This document shows positions 54,103-62,830 of a DNA stretch of 64,000 nucleotides, piece after piece. The stretch lies in NCBI RefSeq assembly GCF_910578695.1, contig NZ_CAJTQJ010000002.1, positions 1 to 64,000 on the forward strand. Reading direction: 5' to 3'. The first letter of the stretch is position 1. Each line of letters begins with the position of its first letter. The position numbers and the translations under genes are program-made. Origin of the DNA: an uncultured Brachyspira sp. GTDB taxonomy: Bacteria; Spirochaetota; Brachyspiria; Brachyspirales; Brachyspiraceae. Below the pieces are notes generated by a model. It did not search any database and had not been told where the DNA came from. It saw only the letters and a program-made list of their open reading frames with translations.

Positions 54103-55503
54103 ATGGATACTGTATCGGCTATAGTGGCAAAGGTGAACGGTTTTTTATGGGATTATTTATTAATAATTTTATTATGCGGAAGCGGAATCTATTTTACTAT
54201 AAGGTTTAAATTTGTCCAGATTTTCAAGTTTAAAGACGGCTGGAACAGAACATTCGGCAGTCTTTCTCTGTCTGGAAAATCAGCAGATAAAGAGGGTATA
54301 AGTTCTTTTCAGTCTTTAGCAACTGCTATTGCTGCTCAGGTTGGAACAGGTAATTTAGCTGGTACAGCTGCAGCTTTAATATCAGGAGGACCTGGTGCTA
54401 TATTTTGGATGTGGGTATCTGCTTTTTTGGGAATGGCTACTATATTTGCAGAAGCCTCTTTAGGGCAGAAATATAAAACTACAACAGAAGACGGGCATAT
54501 TATAGGAGGACCTGCTTATTATATTCAAGCAGCTTATAGGGGATTGTTTGGAAAAATATTATCAGTTTTATTTTCAGTATTTATTATATTAGCTTTAGGC
54601 TTTATGGGAAATATGGTTCAGTCTAACTCTATAAGCAGTGCTTTTGTGAATGCATTTCCTAATATCAAGCCTATATATATTGGAATAATATGTGCTTTAA
54701 TATCGGCATTCATATTTATAGGAGGGCTTAAAAGAATAGTTTCATTTGCTGAAAAAGTAGTTCCTATAATGGCTTTATTTTATATAATAGGCTCATTGAT
54801 AATAATTTTAATGAATATTGAAAAATTACCTAATTCTATACTATTAATATTTAAATCCGCTTTTAATCCTCAGGCAGTTATAGGCGGAGGTTTAGGAATA
54901 AGCGTTCAGAGGGCTGTACGCTTTGGTGTGGCTAGAGGTTTATTTTCAAATGAGGCGGGTATGGGTTCTACTCCTCATGCTCATGCTTTGGCTAAAGTTA
55001 AGCATCCTTGCGAACAGGGTGTAGTTGCTATGATAGGAGTATTCTTTGATACTTTTATAGTTGTAACTTTAACTGCTTTAGTTATACTGACTTCAGATAT
55101 TCTTCAAACTCAAATATATACTCTTAATTCATCAGTTAATATACCAGAGATTTTAAAAGGCGTAGGTTTGCCTCAGGAAGCATTCAGATTAGGTTTTGGT
55201 TATTTAGGCGTTATATTTGTTGCTGTATGCTTATTTTTCTTTGCTTTCACTACTATAATAGGCTGGTATTTTTTTGGAGAGCAGAATATTAAATATTTAT
55301 TCGGAGTTAAAGCAGCTAAAATTTATGCCGTATTTGTTGTAGGGTTTATACTTTTGGGTTCGGCATTAAAGGTTGATTTGGTATGGGCATTGGCAGATAC
55401 TTTTAACGCTCTTATGGTTATTCCTAACCTTTTGGGGCTTTTGGCTTTGGGAAGTGTGGTTTCAGTATTATTTAAAGAGTATAATACTTTAAACAAAAAA
55501 TAA
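54103..55503 (+). CDS. sodium:alanine symporter (AGCS family)
   Basis: The start is put at ATG 54103 with GGAG 8 bases upstream. 466 residues with about eleven membrane segments. 'SFQSLATAIAAQVGTGNLAGTAAALISGGPGAIFWMWVSAFLGMATIFAEA' (in parts, about 70-120) and 'AVRFGVARGLFSNEAGMGSTPHAHA' are the AGCS signature. Imports alanine or glycine with Na+. Monocistronic, ended by a terminator. Confidence 0.93.
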   Translation: MDTVSAIVAKVNGFLWDYLLIILLCGSGIYFTIRFKFVQIFKFKDGWNRTFGSLSLSGKSADKEGISSFQSLATAIAAQVGTGNLAGTAAALISGGPGAIFWMWVSAFLGMATIFAEASLGQKYKTTTEDGHIIGGPAYYIQAAYRGLFGKILSVLFSVFIILALGFMGNMVQSNSISSAFVNAFPNIKPIYIGIICALISAFIFIGGLKRIVSFAEKVVPIMALFYIIGSLIIILMNIEKLPNSILLIFKSAFNPQAVIGGGLGISVQRAVRFGVARGLFSNEAGMGSTPHAHALAKVKHPCEQGVVAMIGVFFDTFIVVTLTALVILTSDILQTQIYTLNSSVNIPEILKGVGLPQEAFRLGFGYLGVIFVAVCLFFFAFTTIIGWYFFGEQNIKYLFGVKAAKIYAVFVVGFILLGSALKVDLVWALADTFNALMVIPNLLGLLALGSVVSVLFKEYNTLNKK

Positions 55504-55524
55504 TATTAATGATTATAAAAATGA

Positions 55525-55556
55525 AAGGGCTTATAAAAAATATAAGTCCTTTTTTA
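55525..55556 (+). terminator. terminator of the symporter gene
   Basis: AAGGGCTTATA (55525-55535) and TATAAGTCCTT (55541-55551) pair with one G-U, followed by TTTTT. Confidence 0.8.
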
Positions 55557-55595
55557 TTGAGGCTGTAGCAGACAACTAAAAAGTCTCCTTTCTAC

Positions 55596-55910
55596 GAATG
55601 TCAGGCACTCACAAGTTTTTTATTTCTTTATTATTACTAGCTATAAACTCGTTTTAAATTAACTTATAACTTCCTTCGTCAGTTGTAAGCTGCTTGTTTA
55701 TAGCTTTAAAAAAATTTATTTAATTCAATAATTACAAAGCATAATATTTCTATTATATATTATATTAGTATATCAAAAAAATATTTAAGTAAATAAAAAT
55801 ATTTGTATGTACGGTATTTAATATAATCAAATATAAAAAGTAAATCAAAAAATATGCAGTAAATTTTAATTAAAACGCATAGTATTTTACTTTTTTGCTA
55901 GTGATAAACT
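55596..55910. repeat. dispersed palindromic repeat element, copy B
   Basis: GAATGTCAGGCACTCAC (55596-55612) is the reverse complement of the 17-mer in copy A. The core 55634-55705 follows the copy A core with an outer arm AGCTATAAAC/GTTTATAGCT (55639-55648 with 55696-55705, perfect 10 bp) and an inner arm AACTTATAAC/GTTGTAAGCT with wobble pairs. TTGCTAGTGATAAACT at 55895-55910 repeats the arm motif just before msrB ends. The 410-base gap 55504-55913 holds no gene. Confidence 0.72.
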
Positions 55911-55913
55911 ATA

Positions 55914-56276
55914 TTATTCTTTAGGCTTAAATATGAGAGAAATGGAATTAACGCAGTGTCTTGTATTTTTTTCTGTAAGATGTTCTCCTTCAAATACATG
56001 TCCTAAATGTCCTCCGCAATTATTGCATGTTATTTCTATTCTGTAGCCGTCTTCATCTAATGTTCTTCTTACCGCTCCTTTTATTTCATCATCAAAACTT
56101 GGCCAGCCGCAATGTGATTTGAATTTATCTTCAGAGCGGTATAGTTCAGCACCGCATTGTTTACAGCAGTATACTCCTTCCTCAAAAAAGTCATTATATT
56201 TTCCTGTAAAAGGGTATTCTGTTCCTTTAAATATTATTATATTTCTCTCTTCTTCAGTTAATTCTTTTTTTTCCAT
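55914..56276 (-). CDS. msrB: peptide-methionine (R)-S-oxide reductase
   Basis: 120-residue repair enzyme for methionine-R-sulfoxide. 'GTEYPFTGKYNDFFEEGVYCCKQCGAELY' (in parts) has the first zinc CxxC, 'KSHCGWPSFDDEI' the substrate site, 'TCNNCGGHLGHVF' the second zinc CxxC, and 'NTRHCVNSISL' the catalytic Cys. No signal peptide; not fused to msrA. AGGTG precedes the ATG. Confidence 0.95.
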   Translation of the reverse strand: MEKKELTEEERNIIIFKGTEYPFTGKYNDFFEEGVYCCKQCGAELYRSEDKFKSHCGWPSFDDEIKGAVRRTLDEDGYRIEITCNNCGGHLGHVFEGEHLTEKNTRHCVNSISLIFKPKE

Positions 56277-56525
56277 TTTTATACACCTCTTTATATTTTA
56301 TATATCTCTTTATATATATTTTTTTATATTAATAAAAAGCATAGCATATATGCTATTATATAAAAATGATATTATAGATTAAATTATAAGTCAATCAATA
56401 TTTATAAAAAAGATAAACGCATTATATTGATTATGAAATCATACTTTATTTTTTATTAATAGTTTTAGTTTTTATGTGAAAAAAATAATTAATAAATCAT
56501 AAAAGCTATAAAACAAAATATATTT

Positions 56526-59066
56526 TTAATAATCAAAAAAGTTATTCATATCATTTAAAATTTCTCTCATACTTCCTCTTAATACTTTTGCTTTAGGAAG
56601 TGAGTGAATAAATTGACTGCCGTAATTTTTAGTAAATAATCTTTTATCAAGTACAAATACAACGCCTCTGTCATCTTTGCTTCTTATAAGGCGTCCGAAA
56701 CCCTGCTTGAATTTTATAACAGCAAAAGGCAGAGCATAATCCAAAAATGCATTGCCTCCGTTTTCTTCAATATATCTGTATCTTCCCTCGCTTATAGGAT
56801 CAGTCGGTACGGCAAAAGGCAGTTTAGGTATTATAACAACTTCTAAATTTTTCCCGGCAACATCAACGCCTTCCCAAAATGAATCAACTCCGTAAAGCAC
56901 ATTATTTGAAGATGCTTTGAACATATCAAGTAAAGTATGTCTATGTATCGAAGCAGTCTGAGCCAAAGCATTAATATTTTTACTTTTCAATTTTTCTGAT
57001 GTCTTCTCATACACACTCATAAGAGATGAAAAAGAAGTGAAAAGTATAAAAGCCCTTCCTCCTGTTATACCGCATACATCTAATAATACTTTTGATGTGA
57101 AATCATTAAATGTATCTGCAGAAGCATCAGGCATATCAGAAGCAATATAAAGCCTTGCATTATCTTCATAATTGAATGGAGATTCTAAATATATTTCTAT
57201 TTTTTTATTTTTATCTATATAATCAAAACCCAATCTATTTGAAAAGAAATTAAAGCTCTTTGAAACTGTTAAAGTAGCAGAATACATTGCCACAGTATCG
57301 AATCTTGAATATAAAAAATCATTTAAATTTTTTGCAACTGTTACAGGAGTTAAATGCCAATTAAGAATGAGATTTCCTTTTTTTGTAAGTCTTGCTTCAA
57401 TCCATCTTATATATTCATCTTTTTTATAATCTATTACTGAGTTTAATGATACTAATTGTCTTTTAAGTCTTTCTAAATAGGCATTTGACATTTGTGCTGT
57501 TTCTTCATAATCAAAATCTTTTTCTATTGCTATATCAAAAAACTTTTTATATAATTTATCGCATATATTTACAAGCGAAGTAATAGAAATAACAATCTCT
57601 CTAAGAGGCTTCAGTCCTTCATTTTGCCAATGCTTAGTCATTACAAGTTCAGGACTTATTCTGAATTTATATCCTAATCCTTCTTTTGTCTGAATATTTT
57701 TATGACAGTAAGAAATAAACTCTTTAGATTTATCTTCAATTACATTTCTAACCCTTGAAGTTAAATCATGTACTTTATTTATCAAATCAGTTATTTCTTC
57801 ATATTCATTCTTTTCTATAGATGATTTTTTTTCATTAAGCATATTATTAATACTTTCTATAATGCCTAGTCTTTTATTTTTCTTTATTCTTGAAATATAA
57901 AAAAGTGCTTTTAATACGCCGTTTTTACTGCCCTCATTTCCAAAATAACTAGAAGCAGAGTTTTCAAAATTATGTGCCTCATCAATTAAAACTTTAGTAT
58001 ATCTTGGAAGAAGGCTGTATCTTCCTGCTGTTTCTGCATAAAGAGATAAATCAGCACATAGTATATGATGATTAACTATTAAAAGCTGAGCCGAGTTTAA
58101 CTGCTTACGCATTTTATAAAAATAACAGTCCTCTAAATATTCGCATTTTCTATGAGTACAAGTATCAGTATCGCAGCATACCATTTCCCATAACTCGCTT
58201 TTAGGTTTATAGCCTAAATCTGTTATAGAGCCGTCTTTAGTTATATTAAGCCAATTATCTATATCCTCAAAAAAATTTACCTGTTCATTAAAATCTAATT
58301 TATCAGTATCATTTAAAGTATCTTTTACTTTTTTTATGCATACATAATTATTTCTTCCCTTAACCAAAGCATATTTTACACTTGGAGCTACTGCTCCTAT
58401 AATAGAAGGTATATCTTTTGAAATAATCTGTTCCTGCAGATTTATTGTATTAGTGGATATTACTATTCTAGTTTTATTTTCTTTAAGCCATAATAGGGCA
58501 GGAATTAAATATGCAAAAGATTTTCCAATTCCTGTTCCAGCCTCAGATATTAAATGCTTATTATTATTAAATGCTTCAATAGTAGCTTCAACAAGTTCCG
58601 TTTGTTCCTGTCTGTATTCGTACTTTTTTAGTAATTGATTCAAAATACCGTTTTCTGTAAACATATATAAAGCTTCAGGAGCATCTATAGTTTTTACATT
58701 TTCTGATTTTATAGGTTTTACAACTTCATAATAATCCTCAGCATCATTATTAATTATATAAAAACCTACACCCGCATTATTTCCAAGTTCGCTTGCTATA
58801 GCCAAATCTGCTCTTGAAGGTGTAAGCTGTCCTGAAGGATGATTATGAATTACAGCATCAAATTCTAATGATAATGATACTATGGCAGGTACAGAATCTT
58901 TATTTCCTCTGGCTATTACCTCTATATAATCTAAAATATTATGAGTATTAAAATTTATTCCAAAGTATACTTCATTACCATAAGCATCTACTATGGCTTT
59001 TCTCATATAATTAATTGCATCTATTGAAAATACATTATATATTTCTCTTGAATAATTATTACTCAT
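56526..59066 (-). CDS. JAMM/RadC-like domain fused to a DinG-family DNA helicase
   Basis: Start taken at ATG 59066 (MSNNYSREIY). 846 residues. Residues about 15-125 form a JAB/MPN domain with Glu32 and 'HNHPSGQLTPSRAD' (74-87), the full HxHPx6SxxD metal motif as in RadC. A DinG/XPD-like superfamily 2 helicase follows: Q-like 'YEYRQEQTELVEA', Walker A 'SEAGTGIGKSFAYL' (about 174-187), cysteines in 'NNYVCIKK' and 'CCDTDTCTHRKCEYLEDC' for an Fe-S cluster, 'VLIDEAHNFENSAS', 'MYSATLTVS', 'GVDSFWEGVDVAGKNLEVVI' and 'QGFGRLIRSKDDRG'. Expected to unwind DNA or R-loops; the JAMM part may cleave or bind a peptide-like tag. Alone in its unit. Confidence 0.88.
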   Translation of the reverse strand: MSNNYSREIYNVFSIDAINYMRKAIVDAYGNEVYFGINFNTHNILDYIEVIARGNKDSVPAIVSLSLEFDAVIHNHPSGQLTPSRADLAIASELGNNAGVGFYIINNDAEDYYEVVKPIKSENVKTIDAPEALYMFTENGILNQLLKKYEYRQEQTELVEATIEAFNNNKHLISEAGTGIGKSFAYLIPALLWLKENKTRIVISTNTINLQEQIISKDIPSIIGAVAPSVKYALVKGRNNYVCIKKVKDTLNDTDKLDFNEQVNFFEDIDNWLNITKDGSITDLGYKPKSELWEMVCCDTDTCTHRKCEYLEDCYFYKMRKQLNSAQLLIVNHHILCADLSLYAETAGRYSLLPRYTKVLIDEAHNFENSASSYFGNEGSKNGVLKALFYISRIKKNKRLGIIESINNMLNEKKSSIEKNEYEEITDLINKVHDLTSRVRNVIEDKSKEFISYCHKNIQTKEGLGYKFRISPELVMTKHWQNEGLKPLREIVISITSLVNICDKLYKKFFDIAIEKDFDYEETAQMSNAYLERLKRQLVSLNSVIDYKKDEYIRWIEARLTKKGNLILNWHLTPVTVAKNLNDFLYSRFDTVAMYSATLTVSKSFNFFSNRLGFDYIDKNKKIEIYLESPFNYEDNARLYIASDMPDASADTFNDFTSKVLLDVCGITGGRAFILFTSFSSLMSVYEKTSEKLKSKNINALAQTASIHRHTLLDMFKASSNNVLYGVDSFWEGVDVAGKNLEVVIIPKLPFAVPTDPISEGRYRYIEENGGNAFLDYALPFAVIKFKQGFGRLIRSKDDRGVVFVLDKRLFTKNYGSQFIHSLPKAKVLRGSMREILNDMNNFFDY

Positions 59067-59077
59067 ACTAGCACAAT

Positions 59078-59106
59078 AATATAGTATATATTGCAATGTT
59101 TGTCAA
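59078..59106 (-). promoter_or_regulatory. consensus-like promoter directly before the JAMM-DinG gene
   Basis: On the minus strand TTGACA (plus 59101-59106) and TATATT (plus 59078-59083) are 17 bases apart. Only 11 bases separate the -10 box from the ATG, so the mRNA would have a leader of about 5 bases, in line with the absent Shine-Dalgarno site. Confidence 0.6.
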
Positions 59107-59182
59107 TATATTATAGTTTTAATAAAAAATAAAATAATTATTAAAAACAGTTATATTTTATATATAGAAAAATTAATTTTAA

Positions 59183-60148
59183 TTAAAAATCTGTACAAAA
59201 ACCTTTATATTTTTCTATATACCCTATAGGATTATATGACATTTTTGCTTTTCTAAGTCCTAAATCTCCTACATCCTGTTCTCTATTAACAAATTTAAAT
59301 TTTTCATAATCATTTATACTATTTTTTAAATTCTCTAAAAACATTTTATTTATAGCCTGATAAGAGCCTTTATAATTTCTGTCTCCTCTTTCTGAATGAA
59401 TTACTATAGTATCTCTCATACTTAAATCAGCTATTGTATATGCTGCTATACTTTTATCTATATATATTGCTCCTCCTATTATATTGTCTATCATATCCCA
59501 ATTATTTAAAAATGTTTTTATCATAATAGTATCAGCTTCTGCTCTTATTTCATGCGATAATAATTTTTTGCTTTCAAAGGTTTCGCATTCTTCCGTACTA
59601 CTATTACTGTCATCTGAAACAGCATTATTTTTTTTCTCTTCTTCCTGCCATTTAATTTCAAAATCAATAATATCTTTTACAATATTATTATCAATTAATT
59701 TATATTCAAATTCATTTTTTATAAACTGATTATATAAATTTTTTTTATTATGAAATTTTTTACCAGATAAAGCTACAAGCTCATTAAAATCATATAAATA
59801 TTCCCACTCATCTCTGGCTTCTTTTACTTTTATCTTAGTTGTTTTCTCCCAAAATAAAGCAAGTTCTTTAGGTATTCTTATAATGGATTCTCCTGATATT
59901 TCACAAGGATTAAAACCATCGCAGAAATTTGCATTAAACCAATCTCCTACAGGCGCCCAATATATTGTATACGGAGATTTTTGTCTTATCCAAACTAATT
60001 TTTCAGTAAATGCCCATTCAAGCATATATATATCTTTAAGCCCTAGAAGATTCATAAATGTATAATCAGCAGACTGCTCAGGAGTTATTGAAAAATATTT
60101 ATGATATAGTTCTTGTTTATCTAATGAAATAGGTTCAAAATTAAGCAT
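59183..60148 (-). CDS. DUF2156 (LPG synthase C-terminal-like, GNAT fold) protein
   Basis: 321 residues, soluble. 'EQSADYTFMNLLGLKDIYMLEW' (in parts), 'EYLYDFNELVALSGKKFHNKKNLYNQF' and the ending 'FVNREQDVGDLGLRKAKMSYNP' are the DUF2156 pattern: two GNAT-like lobes related to the aminoacyl-transfer domain of phosphatidylglycerol lysyltransferase. No membrane domain, so not a complete MprF. An acidic Ser/Asn-rich insertion is at about 175-195. Aminoacyl or acyl transfer is the family expectation; the acceptor is unknown. Confidence 0.82.
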   Translation of the reverse strand: MLNFEPISLDKQELYHKYFSITPEQSADYTFMNLLGLKDIYMLEWAFTEKLVWIRQKSPYTIYWAPVGDWFNANFCDGFNPCEISGESIIRIPKELALFWEKTTKIKVKEARDEWEYLYDFNELVALSGKKFHNKKNLYNQFIKNEFEYKLIDNNIVKDIIDFEIKWQEEEKKNNAVSDDSNSSTEECETFESKKLLSHEIRAEADTIMIKTFLNNWDMIDNIIGGAIYIDKSIAAYTIADLSMRDTIVIHSERGDRNYKGSYQAINKMFLENLKNSINDYEKFKFVNREQDVGDLGLRKAKMSYNPIGYIEKYKGFCTDF

Positions 60149-60201
60149 ATATTTAATCCTTAAAAATTATTGATTATTTATTTTATATATTTATATAAGA
60201 A

Positions 60202-60729
60202 TTATTTATTTTTATTAATAAAACTTCTTATCTTTCTGAAAAAATCATTCTTTCCATTTTCATCTATGAGTATATATTTCAGCATAAATCTTAAATACGG
60301 ATGATATACATACATAGTTTCTTTTATTGTCATTTTTGTTTTATCATTTTCATCATCTTCAAATATATATGTCCATAAAGCTGTAAATTCATTTTCAATT
60401 TTTACTATAGATATTTCGCTATTTTCTATTCTTCTTACCTCTATTAATTCCTGATATATTCTTCTATTTGAATATGTCTGCATTATTTTTAATTTATTAC
60501 CATCAAGTTTTTCTACATTTACTATTGATATATATTTCAGCCAAGCAGGATAATTTTCATAATCTATAAGCAGATTATATAATTCATTTTTTTTAATATT
60601 AAATATTTGAGTTTTTTCTTTAGAAAAAGAGGGCGGTATTTTTTTACCTATAAGTATAGGAACGAATATCATTACAGCCATAAGAAAAAGCGGCAGTAAT
60701 ATAAATACAGGCACTAAATATATAAGCAT
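60202..60729 (-). CDS. membrane-anchored SRPBCC-like protein
   Basis: 175 residues. One N-terminal membrane segment (about 2-28), then a domain with the SRPBCC/polyketide-cyclase look: 'IKKNELYNLLIDYENYPAWLKYISIVNVEKL' (in parts), 'KIMQTYSNRRIYQELIEVRRIE', 'FTALWTYIFEDDENDKTKMTIKETMYVYHP'. These bind hydrophobic ligands. Its ATG overlaps the stop of the upstream permease gene by one base (TAATG), so translation is coupled. Function unknown. Confidence 0.6.
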   Translation of the reverse strand: MLIYLVPVFILLPLFLMAVMIFVPILIGKKIPPSFSKEKTQIFNIKKNELYNLLIDYENYPAWLKYISIVNVEKLDGNKLKIMQTYSNRRIYQELIEVRRIENSEISIVKIENEFTALWTYIFEDDENDKTKMTIKETMYVYHPYLRFMLKYILIDENGKNDFFRKIRSFINKNK

Positions 60730-62039
60730 TATTTTCCCCTTTTTGTCAGAGTATAAAATTTTGAATTATAATATTTATCAAAGAAATTCTGCAGTATTAC
60801 AAGTATTATACCGCAAAAAGGAACTGCAAACAATACGCCTAAAAATCCAAATAATACTCCTCCTATAATTGTACTAAACATTACAGCAATAGGGTGAATT
60901 TTTACAGATTTTCCCAATATTTTAGGAGCCATTAAACCTGAATCTAAAATCTGTATAAAGCCGTATATAGCAGATATTTTCAAAGCTCCCTGCCACCATA
61001 TATTTTCTGTTATAATTCCTGTAAATAATGCAATAACAAATGCAATAAAAGGTCCTGTAAACGGAATATAATTTAAAAGCCCTCTAAGCAAAGCCAATAT
61101 AAATGCATATCTTATATTCATCAAAGAAAGCAGAATATAGCTCATTATAAAAAAAGAGGCAGCAAGTATTGTCATTCCTCTTATATAGCTGTTTATAATA
61201 TAATTTGATTTTTTTATTATGCTGCTTATAGAAGTCTGCCACCTTATAGGTATTAATTTTATCATTTTTAATTGTATATTTTGAAAGTCCAGCATTAAAT
61301 AGAAAGTTACAAATGGAAGTATTACAAAATATGAAAAAATTATGCTGAATATTCTTGTAATGCTGTTAATATTTTTAATTCTAAAGTCTATCATATTTCT
61401 ATACATAAGCGTAATTATACCTGTACTTCCGAATAAAAAATCATTTATAGCTTTTGCATTTATTTCTAAATTCATATCAAAACTTTTACCTATAGTTCTA
61501 TTTAATTTTTCAGATAAAGATATCAAAAGCTCTGATATAGAATTATATGTTTTTTCTATATAATGAGGAAGTGTTTTTAATATAATTTCTACTTGTTCTA
61601 TAGTTCTAGGCAAAATAAATATAAAGAATATTATAGCAATAGTAAGAAGCGGTATAAATATTAATAATACAGCAGCTATTCTAGGAATTTTAGTTTGCAT
61701 TTTAGTTATCAATGGATCAAATAGATAGGCTATAAATATACCGCATATAAATGGTGCTGCTAAATATCCTGCTTCCTTAATTACCCATAAAGTGAATAGA
61801 GATAATATTAAAACCATTGAAATTTTAGCCCATATATATTTCCAAAAAGGAAGTAAAGCTGATATTAAAATAAGGAATAATATTATTGGGTTTATTATTT
61901 CTCTGATTAAAATGCAAAAATAAAAAAAAGCACTTATTATTATTACAATTAATAATATTTCTCCGCCAATAATAAAAATTTTATTATGTGTCAGAGTTCT
62001 ATTATTATCTTTAGAAAAAAAACTATTTTTATTATCCAT
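60729..62039 (-). CDS. AI-2E transporter family (PerM-like) membrane protein
   Basis: 436 residues with about eight membrane segments: two N-terminal pairs, a middle amphipathic region (about 140-225), and a C-terminal group with 'LRGLLNYIPFTGPFIAFVIALFTG' (in parts), 'DSGLMAPKILGKSVKIHPIAVMFSTIIGGVLFGFLGVLFAVPFCGII' in pieces, the conserved UPF0118 block. Members are proposed exporters of AI-2, Na+/H+ or other solutes; the substrate here is open. First gene of a two-gene unit with the SRPBCC-like protein. Confidence 0.85.
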   Translation of the reverse strand: MDNKNSFFSKDNNRTLTHNKIFIIGGEILLIVIIISAFFYFCILIREIINPIILFLILISALLPFWKYIWAKISMVLILSLFTLWVIKEAGYLAAPFICGIFIAYLFDPLITKMQTKIPRIAAVLLIFIPLLTIAIIFFIFILPRTIEQVEIILKTLPHYIEKTYNSISELLISLSEKLNRTIGKSFDMNLEINAKAINDFLFGSTGIITLMYRNMIDFRIKNINSITRIFSIIFSYFVILPFVTFYLMLDFQNIQLKMIKLIPIRWQTSISSIIKKSNYIINSYIRGMTILAASFFIMSYILLSLMNIRYAFILALLRGLLNYIPFTGPFIAFVIALFTGIITENIWWQGALKISAIYGFIQILDSGLMAPKILGKSVKIHPIAVMFSTIIGGVLFGFLGVLFAVPFCGIILVILQNFFDKYYNSKFYTLTKRGK

Positions 62040-62140
62040 ATAAAATATTTTTATTTTAAATTAACAATTCTATATTATAATATAAATAGTTTTTTTACAA
62101 TAATTAAAAATTTTATTATTTAAAAAATATAAAAAAACAC

Positions 62141-62168
62141 TTGCTATTTTTTTCTTCTATGCTATAAT
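62141..62168 (+). promoter_or_regulatory. extended -10 promoter of the tRNA pair
   Basis: TTGCTA (62141-62146) and TATAAT (62163-62168) are 16 bases apart, with TGC before the -10 box (extended -10). Transcription would begin about 25 bases before tRNA-Ile. Confidence 0.65.
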
Positions 62169-62198
62169 ACTATTCATATTATTAATGAATTATTTAAA

Positions 62199-62272
62199 GG
62201 GCCTGTAGCTCAGATGGCTAGAGCGTTCGACTGATAATCGAAAGGTCGGTGGTTCAATTCCTCCCAGGCCCA
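62199..62272 (+). tRNA. tRNA-Ile (anticodon GAT)
   Basis: 74 nt. Acceptor arms GGGCCTG/CAGGCCC pair over 7 bp; anticodon arm TTCGA/TCGAA with loop CTGATAA; T-arm GGTTCAATTCC. Discriminator A; CCA is not encoded. Followed after 28 bases by tRNA-Ala. Confidence 0.96.
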
Positions 62273-62300
62273 AAGCTCAGGACTTATTAAATATATATTC

Positions 62301-62374
62301 GGGGGTTTAGCTCAGTTTGGGAGAGCGACTGCCTTGCACGCAGTAGGTCGTGGGTTCGATCCCCATAACCTCCA
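62301..62374 (+). tRNA. tRNA-Ala (anticodon TGC)
   Basis: 74 nt. Acceptor GGGGGTT/AACCTCC (one G-U), anticodon arm ACTGC/GCAGT with loop CTTGCAC, T-arm GGGTTCGATCCCC-type. CCA not encoded. The Ile-Ala order copies the common 16S-23S spacer, but no rRNA is nearby. Confidence 0.96.
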
Positions 62375-62380
62375 CAGTTT

Positions 62381-62425
62381 ATAAGAACTATCCTTGAATA
62401 CTTTTGTAAGGATAGTTCTTATTCT
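62381..62425 (+). terminator. hairpin terminator after the tRNA pair
   Basis: ATAAGAACTATCCTT (62381-62395) and AAGGATAGTTCTTAT (62408-62422) form a perfect 15-bp stem. The following T-run is short and interrupted, so processing rather than termination is possible. Confidence 0.65.
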
Positions 62426-62468
62426 ATTAACTAATAATTTTTTATCTTAAAAAACTTCGGGAGATTTT

Positions 62469-62813
62469 ATGATGAAAAATATAACCTCTTCATTAATTAT
62501 TTTATTACTGATTATTATGCCGTTTTCAAAAATATATGCTCTTAATCAAGATGAAGAAACTTTTTTAGATGCTGCTGTATTCGGAGATGAAGATATTATA
62601 AAAAAAATTATTTCTAAAAATATTAATATTAATATACAAGATGATGTAGGTAATACCGCCCTTATATTAGCATGTATGGAAGGACATATTAAAGTTGTAG
62701 AATTATTAATCAAAGAAAATGCTGATAAGTCAATAGTAAACAAGTATGGAAATAATGCTTTATTTTATGCAAAGCAAAAAAATTATAATAATATAATAAA
62801 ACTATTGGAATAA
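62469..62813 (+). CDS. small exported ankyrin-repeat protein
   Basis: 114 residues. Signal peptide to about residue 25 ('LLLIIMPFSKIYALNQ'), then roughly two and a half ankyrin repeats: 'EETFLDAAVFGDEDIIKKII', 'GNTALILACMEGHIKVVELLIKENAD', 'GNNALFYAKQKNYNNIIKLL'. GGGAG precedes the double ATG. Too short for a large interaction surface; perhaps a periplasmic inhibitor or chaperone-like partner, which is a guess. Not clustered with an obvious target such as a catalase. Confidence 0.82.
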   Translation: MMKNITSSLIILLLIIMPFSKIYALNQDEETFLDAAVFGDEDIIKKIISKNININIQDDVGNTALILACMEGHIKVVELLIKENADKSIVNKYGNNALFYAKQKNYNNIIKLLE

Positions 62814-62830
62814 TATTTTTATATAAAATA

